A DNA stretch of 64,000 nt from Hymenobacter cyanobacteriorum (GCF_022631375.1 NZ_JALBGC010000001.1:682001-746000), one strand, 5' to 3'; shown: positions 50,427-58,972, counted from the first letter of the stretch. Translations and numbers: made by a program. The notes: generated from the letters alone by a model not told the origin.

Positions 50427-51251
50427 ATGCCAACCGCCCTTACCCTGACCGGCCTGTACTTATACCCCGTAAAATCCCTCGGGGGCTATGCCGTGGCCGA
50501 AGCCGATGTGACAGCCCGCGGCCTGCGCCACGACCGCCGCTGGCTGCTCGTGGACGAGCGCAACCGCTTCCTCACGCAGCGGCAGCACCCGGAGCTGGCA
50601 CTGCTGACGTTGGCCCCGGCCTACAACGGCTTTTTGATTTCGCACCGGCAGCGGCCCGAGTTGCTGCCGCTGTTTATTCCTTTTGAAGCCCAGCCCGACC
50701 GCACGCTATTTGTGACGGTGTGGGACGATATTCTATGGGCCTGGCGCGGAGCCGCGGAAGCCGATGAGTGGCTGAGCGCAGCCCTGGGCCGCCCCTGCCG
50801 CCTGGTGTACATGTCGGATATGGTGCGGCGCGACGTGGAGCCCGACCTGAACCCCGAAGGCCATCTCGTGAGCTTTGCCGATGGTTACCCCTTCCTGCTG
50901 GCCGGCGAAGCGGCGCTGGACGACCTGAACACGCGCCTGCCCGAGCCCGTGCCAATGAACCGCTTCCGCCCCAACCTGGTGTTTGGTGGCGGCGAGGCGT
51001 ACGAGGACGATGCCTGGGAGCGGTTCCAAATCGGCGAGGTGCCGTTTCGGGCGGTGCGGGGCTGCGGGCGGTGCGTGCTCACCACCATCGACCAGCAGAC
51101 GGCGCAGAAAAACCCGCTGGGCGACCCACTGCGCACCCTGGCCACCTACCGCAAGGCTGAAAACAGCACGTTGTTTGGCCAGAACGTGACCGGGCCCGGC
51201 CACGGCCGCCTGCGCGTGGGCGATGCCGTGACGGTATTGAGCCGCAAGTAG
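50427..51251 (+). CDS. MOSC-domain protein (YcbX-like molybdenum cofactor binding)
   Basis: A 274-residue protein. MOSC_N beta-barrel at the start (LTLTGLYLYPVKSLGGYAV, LRHDRRWLLVDE) and a MOSC domain with the conserved cysteine region VRGCGRCVLTTID (C213, C216) and a FGQNV block near the end. Such proteins bind the sulfurated molybdenum cofactor and reduce N-hydroxylated compounds in the mARC/YcbX branch; the partner reductase is not in this window. The first Met is fixed by the conserved PVKS block close to the N-terminus. Confidence 0.88.
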   Translation: MPTALTLTGLYLYPVKSLGGYAVAEADVTARGLRHDRRWLLVDERNRFLTQRQHPELALLTLAPAYNGFLISHRQRPELLPLFIPFEAQPDRTLFVTVWDDILWAWRGAAEADEWLSAALGRPCRLVYMSDMVRRDVEPDLNPEGHLVSFADGYPFLLAGEAALDDLNTRLPEPVPMNRFRPNLVFGGGEAYEDDAWERFQIGEVPFRAVRGCGRCVLTTIDQQTAQKNPLGDPLRTLATYRKAENSTLFGQNVTGPGHGRLRVGDAVTVLSRK

Positions 51252-51343
51252 CAGGTAGCATCGGGCTGGCAATTTTAGCAACTCCTGGCGCGCGGGCTGC
51301 GTTGGGAAATGCCGCGCCCGCTTTCGGCCGCGCTATTTGCCTG

Positions 51344-52009
51344 ATGGAACTGGATTATCTGCTCGATTTTATGGCCCGGCTGGCGGCCAACAACACCACG
51401 GCCTGGATGGCCGAGCACCGCCCCGACTACCAGCGTGCCCGCGCCGCCTGCACCGAACTGGTGCGCCAGGTGCTGGCCCGCGTGGCCGCCACCGATGCCG
51501 ACCTGGCCAACCTCACACCTACTGATGTGATGTTTCGGCTGCACAAAAACGACCGCAGCCAGCGCGACCCCGAACCCTACAAGCGCCGCATGGGTGCGGG
51601 CCTGAAGCTGGGCGGCCGCCATGCGCCGCGCGCCGGCTACTTCATCGCCATTCAGCCGGAAGGACGCAGCTGGCTGGGCGCGGGCACCTTCCACCCTACT
51701 CCGGAAATGCTGGCGGCCATCCGGCAAGAAATTCACTACAGCCCCGACGAGTTTCATCGCCTGCGGCAGGCGCCGGAGTTGTTGCGCCATTTCCCAGCGG
51801 GGCTCGATACGACCGGGCCGCAACTGACACGGCCGCCGCGTGGCTACGCGGCTACCGACCCCGACGTGGCCTGGCTGAAGCTAAAAACGTTTGGCGTGGG
51901 GAAATTTTACACCGATGCCGAGGTGCTGGCCCCGGGATTTGTGGCCCAACTGGTGGCCGATATTGCAGCAGCGCGGCCGCTGGTGGATTTCTTTAATGCG
52001 GCGCTGTGA
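51344..52009 (+). CDS. DUF2461 family protein
   Basis: A 221-residue cytoplasmic protein. LLDFMARLAANNTTAWMAEHRPDYQRAR, DVMFRLHKNDRSQRDPEPYKRRMGAGL and AGYFIAIQPEGRSWLGAGTF are the family blocks; the function of DUF2461 is not known. The ATG at 51344 fits the family start (MELDYLLDF); an upstream non-ATG start would add a basic stretch with no similarity. A palindromic repeat follows the gene. Confidence 0.85.
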   Translation: MELDYLLDFMARLAANNTTAWMAEHRPDYQRARAACTELVRQVLARVAATDADLANLTPTDVMFRLHKNDRSQRDPEPYKRRMGAGLKLGGRHAPRAGYFIAIQPEGRSWLGAGTFHPTPEMLAAIRQEIHYSPDEFHRLRQAPELLRHFPAGLDTTGPQLTRPPRGYAATDPDVAWLKLKTFGVGKFYTDAEVLAPGFVAQLVADIAAARPLVDFFNAAL

Positions 52010-52044
52010 GGCATTGGCAACTGGCTTTGGGATGAGCCAAAATA

Positions 52045-52147
52045 GAACGTCATGCTGAGCGCAGTCGAAGCATCTCTACTGCACAGCGCAATCCTTTTGA
52101 TGGGATTACTACTGCGGTAGAGATGCTTCGGCAAGCTCAGCATGACG
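52045..52147. repeat. Intact palindromic repeat between convergent genes
   Basis: Left arm GAACGTCATGCTGAGCGCAG... CATCTCTAC; right arm GTAGAGATGCTTCGGCAAGC... ATGACG. The arms differ at the GCAGTC/CAAGC position, so they belong to two sub-variants. It lies between DUF2461 (plus) and the kinase gene (minus). Confidence 0.85.
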
Positions 52148-52181
52148 CCCTGTTGTATTCTCGTCGGCCCGCTACAAACAC

Positions 52182-52805
52182 TTAGAACAGCCCGAACAGG
52201 GTGTTGTCAATCTTTTCGATGATGGTACCCAGGTCTTCGGGGTTGCGCACGTAGTCGAGCTCGTTCACGTCGATGATGAGGCTGCGGCCGGCGCTGTAGG
52301 TGCCAATCCACTTCTCGTAGTGCTCGTTGAGGTTTTTGAGGTACTCGATGCTGATGGTGTTCTCGTAGTCGCGGCCGCGCTTTTCAATCTGGCCGATGAG
52401 TTTGGGCAGGTCGGCGCGCAGGTAAAGCAGCAGGTCGGGCGGGGCCACGAGGTCCACCATCGACTCGAACAGGGCGTAGTAGTTGTTGTAGTCGCGGGTT
52501 TCGAGCAGGCCCGACTCGTGCAGGTTGGCCGCGAAGATGTGGGCATCTTCGTAGATGGTGCGGTCCTGAATGATGCCCTTGCCCGCCTTCTGCAACTCTT
52601 TGATGCGCTGCGTTTGGCGGAACCGACCGTTGAGGAAATACACCTGCAGATGGAAGGCCCAGCGGGGCATGTCGTGGTAAAAATCCTTCAGGTACGGATT
52701 GTCGTCGACGTCTTCCAGAAAAACTTCCCAGCGGAAATGTTGAGCCAACTTATGAGCCAGCGTGGTTTTACCGGCCCCGATGTTGCCGACAATGGCAATG
52801 TGCAT
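52182..52805 (-). CDS. Deoxynucleoside kinase
   Basis: A 207-residue dNK-family kinase that phosphorylates deoxyadenosine/deoxyguanosine-type nucleosides for salvage. The P-loop GNIGAGKTT is at residues 7-15, VFLEDVDDNPYLKDFYHD is the substrate-side Glu-containing block, and IQDRTIYEDAHIFA is the DRS-like motif (here DRT). The lid Arg region appears in RADLPKLIGQIEKRGRDYE. Length is typical. Which nucleoside it prefers cannot be read from the sequence. Confidence 0.9.
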   Translation of the reverse strand: MHIAIVGNIGAGKTTLAHKLAQHFRWEVFLEDVDDNPYLKDFYHDMPRWAFHLQVYFLNGRFRQTQRIKELQKAGKGIIQDRTIYEDAHIFAANLHESGLLETRDYNNYYALFESMVDLVAPPDLLLYLRADLPKLIGQIEKRGRDYENTISIEYLKNLNEHYEKWIGTYSAGRSLIIDVNELDYVRNPEDLGTIIEKIDNTLFGLF

Positions 52806-52842
52806 GTGCTGCGAACGAAAAAGGTACTAAATAGCAGAACCC

Positions 52843-52850
52843 CAAAGATA
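52843..52850 (-). promoter_or_regulatory. -7 box TATCTTTG for the deoxynucleoside kinase
   Basis: The minus strand reads TATCTTTG, an exact TAnnTTTG match, about 38 bases upstream of the kinase start. A -33 element is not clear. Confidence 0.4.
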
Positions 52851-52937
52851 GCAGCCCGCAGCAGTCGCGGGCATCGGCAAGCGGAACCTTTTTAGTATTG
52901 TTGCATTGTACGTATTTTCAACTGCATTCCTCCCACT

Positions 52938-53366
52938 ATGGTCGCAACCGATACCCAACCCGTGCTCGCGCTGAATGACCGTTACGGGGCGCCGCTAGCC
53001 GAATTTTACTACCTTCCGCAAGGCCGCGTGCTGTACGTGCACTGGCACGGCAACCTTACGGCCGACGAAGTTATTCGGGCCGTGACGGAGGGCTCGACGC
53101 TGATGGCGCGCTACCCCTTCACGCGGGTGCTGAACGACAAGCGCGAAACCAGCGGCGACTGGAGCGAGGCCCTGCCCTGGCTCGAATACGAGTGGCTGCC
53201 GCTGGCCGTGGCCGGGGGCATCCGGGCCATTGCCTACCTGCTGTCGCCCGATTTGGAATCGCAGATTGTGAGCCAGGAATTTATGGAAGACATTGGCCGG
53301 CAGGTGCACACGGCCTTGTTTCTGCACGAGGAGCCGGCGCGGCTTTGGCTGTTGCAGCAGCAGTAA
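52938..53366 (+). CDS. Hypothetical STAS/SpoIIAA-like protein
   Basis: A 142-residue cytoplasmic protein of alternating strands and helices: GRVLYVHWHGNLTADEVIRAVTEGSTLMARYPFTRVLNDKRETSGDWSEALPWLEYEWLPLAVAGGIRAIAYLL. The order (strand, helix with 'lnD.r...g.w', helix, strand) is like the SpoIIAA/STAS-fold proteins that occur in many copies in Hymenobacter. No catalytic motif is seen. It stands alone between the kinase and an acetyltransferase. Confidence 0.65.
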   Translation: MVATDTQPVLALNDRYGAPLAEFYYLPQGRVLYVHWHGNLTADEVIRAVTEGSTLMARYPFTRVLNDKRETSGDWSEALPWLEYEWLPLAVAGGIRAIAYLLSPDLESQIVSQEFMEDIGRQVHTALFLHEEPARLWLLQQQ

Positions 53367-53493
53367 ATTTCGGGCTGTCCGGCCGGGTCAACGCGCTGAA
53401 CAGCCTGCCCCAACGGCCGAAGCGGGCGGGCCGTATGCAAGTGGGCGGGCCGGTTTCGGTTTTTTCGCCGCAATTTCGTGTTTTACCGCTAGT

Positions 53494-54027
53494 ATGACTT
53501 CTGACGCCCCTGCCGCGCCGCCGCGCATCGAGCCCGCCACGCTCGCCGACATTCCCACCATCATCCGGCTGGCCGAGGCTACCTGGGAACCTACCTACCG
53601 CTTCATCATTTCGGAGGAGCAGTTGGAATACATGTACCGGGTGATTTACTCGCCGGCCGCCCTGAAACGGCAGATGCAGGAGCAGCATCACGTGTTTCTG
53701 GTGGCGTATGTGGAGGGCGAGCCGGCCGGCTTCGCCTCCTTCTCGCCCCAGCCCGCCGAGGCCGGTGCCGACGGTGCCACCGGCTACAAGCTGCATAAGA
53801 TTTACGTGCTGCCCACCCGCCAGGGCCAGGGCCTGGGCCAGCACCTCATCGAAGCCGTCGAAAACGCCGCCCGCGCCGCCGGCGGCCACTTCCTCGACCT
53901 GAACGTGAACCGCTACAACCCGGCCATTGCCTTCTACGAGCGGCGCGGCTTCGAGCGCCAGCGCGAGGTGGACGTGCCGATTGGGCCGTATTTTATGAAC
54001 GACTACATCATGCGGAAGAAGTTTTGA
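53494..54027 (+). CDS. GNAT N-acetyltransferase
   Basis: A 177-residue GNAT protein. Acetyl-CoA motif V/YVLPTRQGQGLGQHLIEAV (R/QxxGxG/A) lies near residue 110, preceded by a strand-rich FLVAYVEGEPAGFASF and followed by LDLNVNRYNPAIAFYERRGF, the typical C-terminal half. The substrate is unknown. The ATG at 53494 is used because the upstream open frame (from 53293) belongs to another frame of the previous gene and is basic and Cys-rich. Confidence 0.85.
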   Translation: MTSDAPAAPPRIEPATLADIPTIIRLAEATWEPTYRFIISEEQLEYMYRVIYSPAALKRQMQEQHHVFLVAYVEGEPAGFASFSPQPAEAGADGATGYKLHKIYVLPTRQGQGLGQHLIEAVENAARAAGGHFLDLNVNRYNPAIAFYERRGFERQREVDVPIGPYFMNDYIMRKKF

Positions 54028-54029
54028 GG

Positions 54030-54160
54030 GTTGAGTTTTAAGGGTTGAATGTTGGGTTGCTATCCAGTCTTCAACCCTGAATTTCTAGCTCATCCTTCAG
54101 CCCTACAAAACCCGACGCTTCCAACTCAACATCCAACCCTCAAAACCCAACCCTTCAGTA
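54030..54160. repeat. Degenerate TTGAGTTTTGAGGGTTGA-type repeat
   Basis: Several imperfect copies of GGGTTGAGTTTTAAGGGTTGA and its inverse (CAACCCTCAAAACCCAACCC) lie between the acetyltransferase and CDGSH genes. The same sequence family appears at 58864-58975. Confidence 0.6.
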
Positions 54161-54162
54161 CA

Positions 54163-54393
54163 ATGGCCACCAAACTCACCGTACTTTCCAACGGCTCGCT
54201 CCGCGTAGAGGGCGAAGACATCGAACTCGTGGATGCCCAGGGCCAGCCCTACGGCCTCGGCGGCCGCCAGCGCATCAGCATCTGCCGCTGCGGGCTCTCC
54301 AAGCAGAAGCCGTTCTGCGACGGCTCGCACAAGGGCCACTTCGAGCACGACGCCACGGCGTTCGACCTGCCCGCGCCCAAGCCGGCCGTGTAA
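54163..54393 (+). CDS. CDGSH iron-sulfur domain protein
   Basis: A 76-residue small protein with one CDGSH-type 2Fe-2S site, CRCGLSKQKPFCDGSH (Cys-x-Cys, then Cys-Asp-Gly-Ser-His, 3Cys-1His ligands). The domain occupies most of the protein; there is no signal or membrane helix, so it is cytoplasmic. Members handle electrons or labile Fe-S clusters; the specific role is unknown. The start at 54163 is the first ATG after the repeat region. Confidence 0.9.
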   Translation: MATKLTVLSNGSLRVEGEDIELVDAQGQPYGLGGRQRISICRCGLSKQKPFCDGSHKGHFEHDATAFDLPAPKPAV

Positions 54394-54410
54394 GCTGACA
54401 GTGAAGCACG

Positions 54411-54446
54411 AAAAAGCCCGCTGACCACTTGGCCAGCGGGCTTTTT
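54411..54446. terminator. Bidirectional intrinsic terminator
   Basis: AAAAAGCCCGCTG (54411-54423) and CAGCGGGCTTTTT (54434-54446) form a perfect stem with A and T tracts on either side, so it can serve both the CDGSH gene (plus) and the repeat protein gene (minus). Confidence 0.85.
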
Positions 54447-54464
54447 CGTTTGACGCCGTTTGCT

Positions 54465-57104
54465 TTATTCCACCACCAGGCGCTGGCTTAGCTCGCCGCA
54501 GCGCAGCAGGTAGGTGCCGGCGGGCAGCCCGCGCAGGTCGAGCACGGCCTCGGAGCCGGCCGGGGCGGGGTACTGACGTACCAGCCGGCCCAGTGCGTCG
54601 GTCAGCGCAATAGGCTGGCGGACGGCGGTGGCGGGCAGGCGCAGCGTGGCCGTGCCGTGGGCCGGGTTGGGGAAGAGCTGCGCGGCCGGCGCGGCTTTCG
54701 CGGCGGCGGTGGCCAGCGGGGCGGCGGGGTCGTAGATGGCGAAACCAACCATCACCTTACTCCCATCGCCGGTAGCAACGAAGTTGCCGCCCGCATACAG
54801 TTTGCCAGCAGGACCTGCGGCCAGTGCCGAAACTGTAAGGTTCAGGCCGGTACCTAAGCTGCTCCACGCCGTGCCGTCCCATTTGGCCACGTTGTTTGCC
54901 GCGCTCCCACCCGCCTGCGTAAAGTTGCCGCCAACATATACTTCCCCATTGCTTGCCATCGCCAGCGCATCTACCCGGCCGAAGTTGACCACGCCCGCAC
55001 CCAGGCTGCTCCAGGCGGTACCGTTCCATTTGGCTACGTTAGCCGCGGCCACCCCGCCGGCCTGGCTGAAGTAGCCGCCCACGTACACCTCGCCGCTGCT
55101 CGTCAGGGCAAGAGCATTCACGCTGCTGAAGTTGCCGCTCACCCCGTTGTCGGTGCCGGTGCCCAGGCTGCTCCAGGCAGTGCCGTTCCATTTGGCTATG
55201 TAATTGGCGGCCGTGCCACCGGCCTGGGTGAAATTACCGCCCACGTACACGTCGCCGTTGCTGGCTACAGCCAGCGCGGCAACGTTGCTGCTGCCGCCCG
55301 TATTGCCGCCAATTCCGGTGCCCAGGCTGCTCCAAGCGGTACCGCTCCATTTGGCGACGCCATTGGCGGCCACCCCGCCGGCCTGGGTGAAGTAGCCACC
55401 CACGTACACCGCCCCGCCGCTCGCCAACGCCAGTGTGTTCACACTGCTGGTCAAGCCGTTGCCGGCGCCTGTACCCAGGCTGCTCCAGGCAGTGCCGTTC
55501 CATTTGGCTATGTAATTGGCGGCCGTGCCACCGGCCTGGGTGAAATTACCGCCTACGTACACGTCGCCGTTGCTGGCCACAGCCAGTGCGTTCACGCTGC
55601 CGTTGACGCCATTGCCTGCGCCGGTGCCCAGGCTACTCCAGCCCGTGCCGTTCCACTTCGCTACGCCGTAGGCCGCGGTACTGCCAGCCTGCGTGAAGGT
55701 GCCGCCCACGTACGCGTCGCCATTGCCTGCTAAAGCCACCGCGAGCACCCGGCCGATGCAACCGTTGCCCGCGCCTGGGCCTAGGCTGCTCCATACCGCG
55801 CCGCGCCACTTGGCCATGCCGTTGGCCAACGCTCCACCGGCCTGGATGAAATCGCCGCCCACGTACACGTCCCCATTGCCGGCCACCGCTACTGCGTTGA
55901 CGAAACCGTCCACGCCATTGCTGTTGCCCGCGCCCAGGCTGCTCCACGCCGTGCCGTTCCAGCGGGCAATGCCGCTGGCTGTAGTTCCACCGGCCTGGGT
56001 GAAGTTGCCACCGGCGTACACCTCCCCGTTGCCCGCCACGGCCAACGCCCGCACTTGTCCGTTGACGCCATTGCTGTTGCCCGCGCCCAGGCTGCTCCAC
56101 GCCGTGCCGTTCCAGCGGGCAATGCTGTTGGCTGTAGTTCCACCGGCCTGGGTGAAAGCCCCACCCACAACGATATCCCCGTTTCCGGCCACTACCATGG
56201 CCCGAATGATGCCAGCGCTGCCGCTCACGCCATTGCCCAGGCTGCTCCACGTGGTGCCGTTCCATTTCGCCACGCCGTTGGCGGCGGCACTACCGGCCTG
56301 CTTAAACTCCCCGCCCACATACACGTCGCCATTGGCTGCCACCGCCAGCGTATTCACCGTACCGCCGTAGCCGTTGCTGCTCACGCCATTTCCTGCCCCA
56401 GTGCCCAAGGCGCTCCACACCGTACCATCCCACTTGGCGATGCTATTGGCGGCCACCGTGCCCGCATGGGTAAAGTAGCCCCCCGCGTATAAGTCGCCGT
56501 TGTTGGCCAAAGCCAGCGCAAACACGCTGCCGTAGTAGGCCCCCGCACCTAAGCTGCTCCACGCGGTGCCGTTCCATTTGGCCACGTTGTAAGCGGGCAC
56601 GCGGCCGGCTTGCCTGAAATTGCCGCCCACGTACACCTCGCCACCATTCGCCACTACCAGCGCATCCACGGTCCCATCCACGCCGTTATCGACTCCCGTG
56701 CCCAGGCTGCTCCACGCGGTGCCATTCCATTTGGCCACGCTGCTGGCTACCACATTCCCGGCCACGCGGAAACTGCCGCCGATGTATGTGTCGGTTCCCG
56801 CCGCCACCACTGCGTATACCGTTCCGTCGGTACCATTCGGCAAGTTGAACCCATCCGCCCACCGCTCATCCCCGGTCCCCTTCGCCCCCGCCGGCCGAAA
56901 CACCGGCTGCCCATCGGGCGCGGTGCCCATCCGAAAGGCACGGGCATCGAACGAGCCCGCCGCCCCGGCTTGCAACGTGCCATCGGGGTTGAGCGCTTCG
57001 GCTAAGGAGCGGCCGGTAGCGGTTGGACCGGCCGTGGCCCGCGCCGCGCTTAGCCATCGCATCAACAGTACCAACAGCAGCCAGAGGGGTAAACAATGCT
57101 TCAT
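54465..57104 (-). CDS. T9SS-sorted protein with 14 propeller-like repeats
   Basis: A 879-residue secreted protein. Signal peptide MKHCLPLWLLLVLLMRWLSA, then about 90 residues, then 13 full and one partial repeat of about 50 residues of the form 'VNALAVASNGDVYVGGNFTQAGG..A..IAKWNGTAWSSLGTG'. Each repeat has four strand-like stretches, as in beta-propeller blades; 14 blades would fit two seven-bladed propellers (inference). The last ~75 residues (LFPNPAHGTATLRL... GTYLLRCGELSQRLVVE) are a T9SS sorting domain. An ATG at 57167 precedes the signal peptide and is not used. The repeats are nearly identical in DNA too. Ligand unknown. Confidence 0.85.
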   Translation of the reverse strand: MKHCLPLWLLLVLLMRWLSAARATAGPTATGRSLAEALNPDGTLQAGAAGSFDARAFRMGTAPDGQPVFRPAGAKGTGDERWADGFNLPNGTDGTVYAVVAAGTDTYIGGSFRVAGNVVASSVAKWNGTAWSSLGTGVDNGVDGTVDALVVANGGEVYVGGNFRQAGRVPAYNVAKWNGTAWSSLGAGAYYGSVFALALANNGDLYAGGYFTHAGTVAANSIAKWDGTVWSALGTGAGNGVSSNGYGGTVNTLAVAANGDVYVGGEFKQAGSAAANGVAKWNGTTWSSLGNGVSGSAGIIRAMVVAGNGDIVVGGAFTQAGGTTANSIARWNGTAWSSLGAGNSNGVNGQVRALAVAGNGEVYAGGNFTQAGGTTASGIARWNGTAWSSLGAGNSNGVDGFVNAVAVAGNGDVYVGGDFIQAGGALANGMAKWRGAVWSSLGPGAGNGCIGRVLAVALAGNGDAYVGGTFTQAGSTAAYGVAKWNGTGWSSLGTGAGNGVNGSVNALAVASNGDVYVGGNFTQAGGTAANYIAKWNGTAWSSLGTGAGNGLTSSVNTLALASGGAVYVGGYFTQAGGVAANGVAKWSGTAWSSLGTGIGGNTGGSSNVAALAVASNGDVYVGGNFTQAGGTAANYIAKWNGTAWSSLGTGTDNGVSGNFSSVNALALTSSGEVYVGGYFSQAGGVAAANVAKWNGTAWSSLGAGVVNFGRVDALAMASNGEVYVGGNFTQAGGSAANNVAKWDGTAWSSLGTGLNLTVSALAAGPAGKLYAGGNFVATGDGSKVMVGFAIYDPAAPLATAAAKAAPAAQLFPNPAHGTATLRLPATAVRQPIALTDALGRLVRQYPAPAGSEAVLDLRGLPAGTYLLRCGELSQRLVVE

Positions 57105-57281
57105 AAAAACAGGAAAGGGAAAAAGAGGCTGAAAGATAACCTCGCCGCCGGTGGTTGCGCACCGCAAAGCGACTTGAAAAAAGCTCGACTTTTTAACAGT
57201 TGCTCTTTAAAAGGCGTTGGAATACCTGGAATGGGTTGGCGTGGCCGAATCTGGCCGCAGCCCAAGCAATTACATGAGGCC

Positions 57282-57791
57282 TCACGCCGACTCCGGCACC
57301 CGGCGCAAGACATACGCTACCGCCTCCCCGGGCAGGTCGGCCGTTTCAGCGAATCCCAGCCGCTCCAGCAGCCGGATGGCTGCTTCGTTTGGCCGGGTCG
57401 TTACCGCCACTAGTTGCGCCAGCTTCATTTCATGCAAGCCAAAATCAATGGCCAACTGCATGGCCGCGCGCATCAGGCCCAGGCCCCGAAATGCCGGTTT
57501 CAGCACACAGCCCAGTTCGCCGGTGCTGTGTGCAAAGCCGCGATAGAAGCCCAGCGTGCCCACCACTTCCGCCGTTGCCACGCGCACAATGGCCCAATGA
57601 ATGGCGGTGCCCAGCTGGTAGTCGGCCGCAATTCTGGCCTGCATGGCGGCGGCTTCCGGCGGGTTTTGGGCCGGGCGCGCGTCGTAAAAAGAAATTTCGA
57701 ACAGGCTTTCGGCATCGGCGGGCTGCACCGGCCGCAACAATACCGTGGCCGAAGCCAATACCGGGAAGCGGGAATAAGGCGGCAGGTTCAT
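57282..57791 (-). CDS. GNAT N-acetyltransferase, RimJ/RimL type
   Basis: A 169-residue protein of the RimJ/RimL-like acetyltransferase group: TVLLRPVQPADAESLFEI at the start, AIVRVATAEVVGTLGFYRGF, GELGCVLKPAFRGLGLMRAAMQLAIDFG (acetyl-CoA loop), and AVTTRPNEAAIRLLERLGF near the end. Such enzymes acetylate alpha-amino groups of ribosomal proteins or antibiotics; the substrate is unknown. It is a single gene on the minus strand, 30 bases from the next minus-strand gene. Confidence 0.85.
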   Translation of the reverse strand: MNLPPYSRFPVLASATVLLRPVQPADAESLFEISFYDARPAQNPPEAAAMQARIAADYQLGTAIHWAIVRVATAEVVGTLGFYRGFAHSTGELGCVLKPAFRGLGLMRAAMQLAIDFGLHEMKLAQLVAVTTRPNEAAIRLLERLGFAETADLPGEAVAYVLRRVPESA

Positions 57792-57821
57792 TACCGGGCG
57801 GGCATTAAGCAGGCGCGCAAA

Positions 57822-58862
57822 TTACCCCGCCACCCGGCGCAGCTGCGGCCCGAGCATCTGCCACAGGTTTTGGCGCACCACGTCGCCCATCGAGTCGCAG
57901 CGGTCGAAGGCGGTGGTGTGATGGAAGCGGTTGAGCTCGGCCCGGAGCTGGGCCACCTTGTCGGGCGGGGCCAGCTCGTGGCGGCGCATGGCTTCGAGCA
58001 AATCGCGCAGGCGGTGGCGGTCGGCGCGGGCGCGGCGGGCCATCAGGGCGCGCTCCTCGGCCTGGTACTGGCGCAGGGTTTCGGGCTTGATGTGGCGGGC
58101 GCACATGGCCACCACCTCGCCGTTGTCCTTGAAAAACTGGGGCAGGTACATGGCCCGGCGGCCCTCGTAGCTCTGCTGGTCGAAGTCGATGGCCCGCACC
58201 CGGTACTGCTCGTCCTCGAAATCGGGCGTCACGGCAATGACGTAGTTGTAGGCGCGCATGTCGCCCAGCAGCCGCACAAAGCAGCGCTCGTTGAACTTCA
58301 CGAACTCCTTGGCAATGCGCACTTGGTTGAGCTGCGGCTGGTTGAGGTGCTTTTTGATGAAGTCATCGCCGGGAATGCCCACGATGTGCTCCTCAATCAG
58401 CGTGTCGCCGCTCACCAGAAAGTTGATGGAATTGGGCGACAGCAGATGCTCCAGCTCCAGCCCGTAGAGGCGAGAGGCGTCGGCCTTCTTCACATAAAAG
58501 TAGTCGTAGTTGTCGTTGAGCTGGTTCACAATCCGCACCCGAAACGGCTGCGAGTTGCCGAACTCGCAGTAGTCCACGCGGTCGGCCACCAAGTGCTCGG
58601 TGAAGCTCAAATCCCCCGCCGTTTTCAGCAGCGCGTACACCTCCGTGAGGCCCTGGCTAAGCTCGCGCAGCGTCTGCGGCTCATAGTACACGGTTTGCCA
58701 AAGCGTGTCGGTTCCGGCTCGGTCGAGCAGTGCAAACGAGCCGGTGAACTGCCGCAACTCGGCGTAGGTCACGGGCAGCGTGGTGTCGCGGTCGTAGTCG
58801 CGCAGGTACTGGCGCAGCTCCGGCGAAATGGGGTACGGCGGCTTTTTGCGGGAGATGTCCAA
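57822..58862 (-). CDS. Protein with kinase-like D-N/DFD motifs, function unknown
   Basis: A protein of about 346 residues. The stretch LGDMRAYNYVIAVTPDF... RVRAIDFDQQSYEGRR has the spacing 'D..xxN' then 'DFD' seen in protein-kinase-like and aminoglycoside-phosphotransferase-like folds, so an ATP-dependent enzyme is possible; other kinase elements are not obvious and I do not name the family. A long helical tail follows. The frame runs to an ATG at 58949, but that extension translates a TTGAGTTTTGA-type repeat. A TTG at 58860-58862 (LDISRKKPPYPISPEL) is therefore the more likely start. Confidence 0.6.
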   Translation of the reverse strand: MDISRKKPPYPISPELRQYLRDYDRDTTLPVTYAELRQFTGSFALLDRAGTDTLWQTVYYEPQTLRELSQGLTEVYALLKTAGDLSFTEHLVADRVDYCEFGNSQPFRVRIVNQLNDNYDYFYVKKADASRLYGLELEHLLSPNSINFLVSGDTLIEEHIVGIPGDDFIKKHLNQPQLNQVRIAKEFVKFNERCFVRLLGDMRAYNYVIAVTPDFEDEQYRVRAIDFDQQSYEGRRAMYLPQFFKDNGEVVAMCARHIKPETLRQYQAEERALMARRARADRHRLRDLLEAMRRHELAPPDKVAQLRAELNRFHHTTAFDRCDSMGDVVRQNLWQMLGPQLRRVAG

Positions 58863-58863
58863 A

Positions 58864-58970
58864 GGAAGAGTTGAGTTTTGAGGATTGAGTTTTGAGTTGA
58901 TGAATGGGGTAAAAAGCAAAGATGAATCGTTGGTGCATTCAACACACAACCCTCAAAACTCAACCCTTCA
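58864..58970. repeat. Inverted TTGAGTTTTGAG-type repeat
   Basis: GAGTTGAGTTTTGAGGATTG at the left and CCCTCAAAACTCAACCC at the right form inverted copies around a 60-base centre. It is the same family as at 54030-54160 and fills the space between the kinase-motif gene and the acyl-CoA-binding gene. Confidence 0.65.
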
Positions 58971-58972
58971 AC

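Noticed and set aside
54465..56820. Regularly spaced repeats of about 150 bases, at first sight CRISPR-like
   Set aside because: The period is a multiple of three and the repeats translate into a conserved protein repeat in one continuous frame; there are no constant short direct repeats with unrelated spacers and no cas genes.
57414..58874. Plus-strand open frame of about 486 codons
   Set aside because: It is antisense to the acetyltransferase and kinase-motif genes and has a His/Val/Gln-rich composition typical of shadows.
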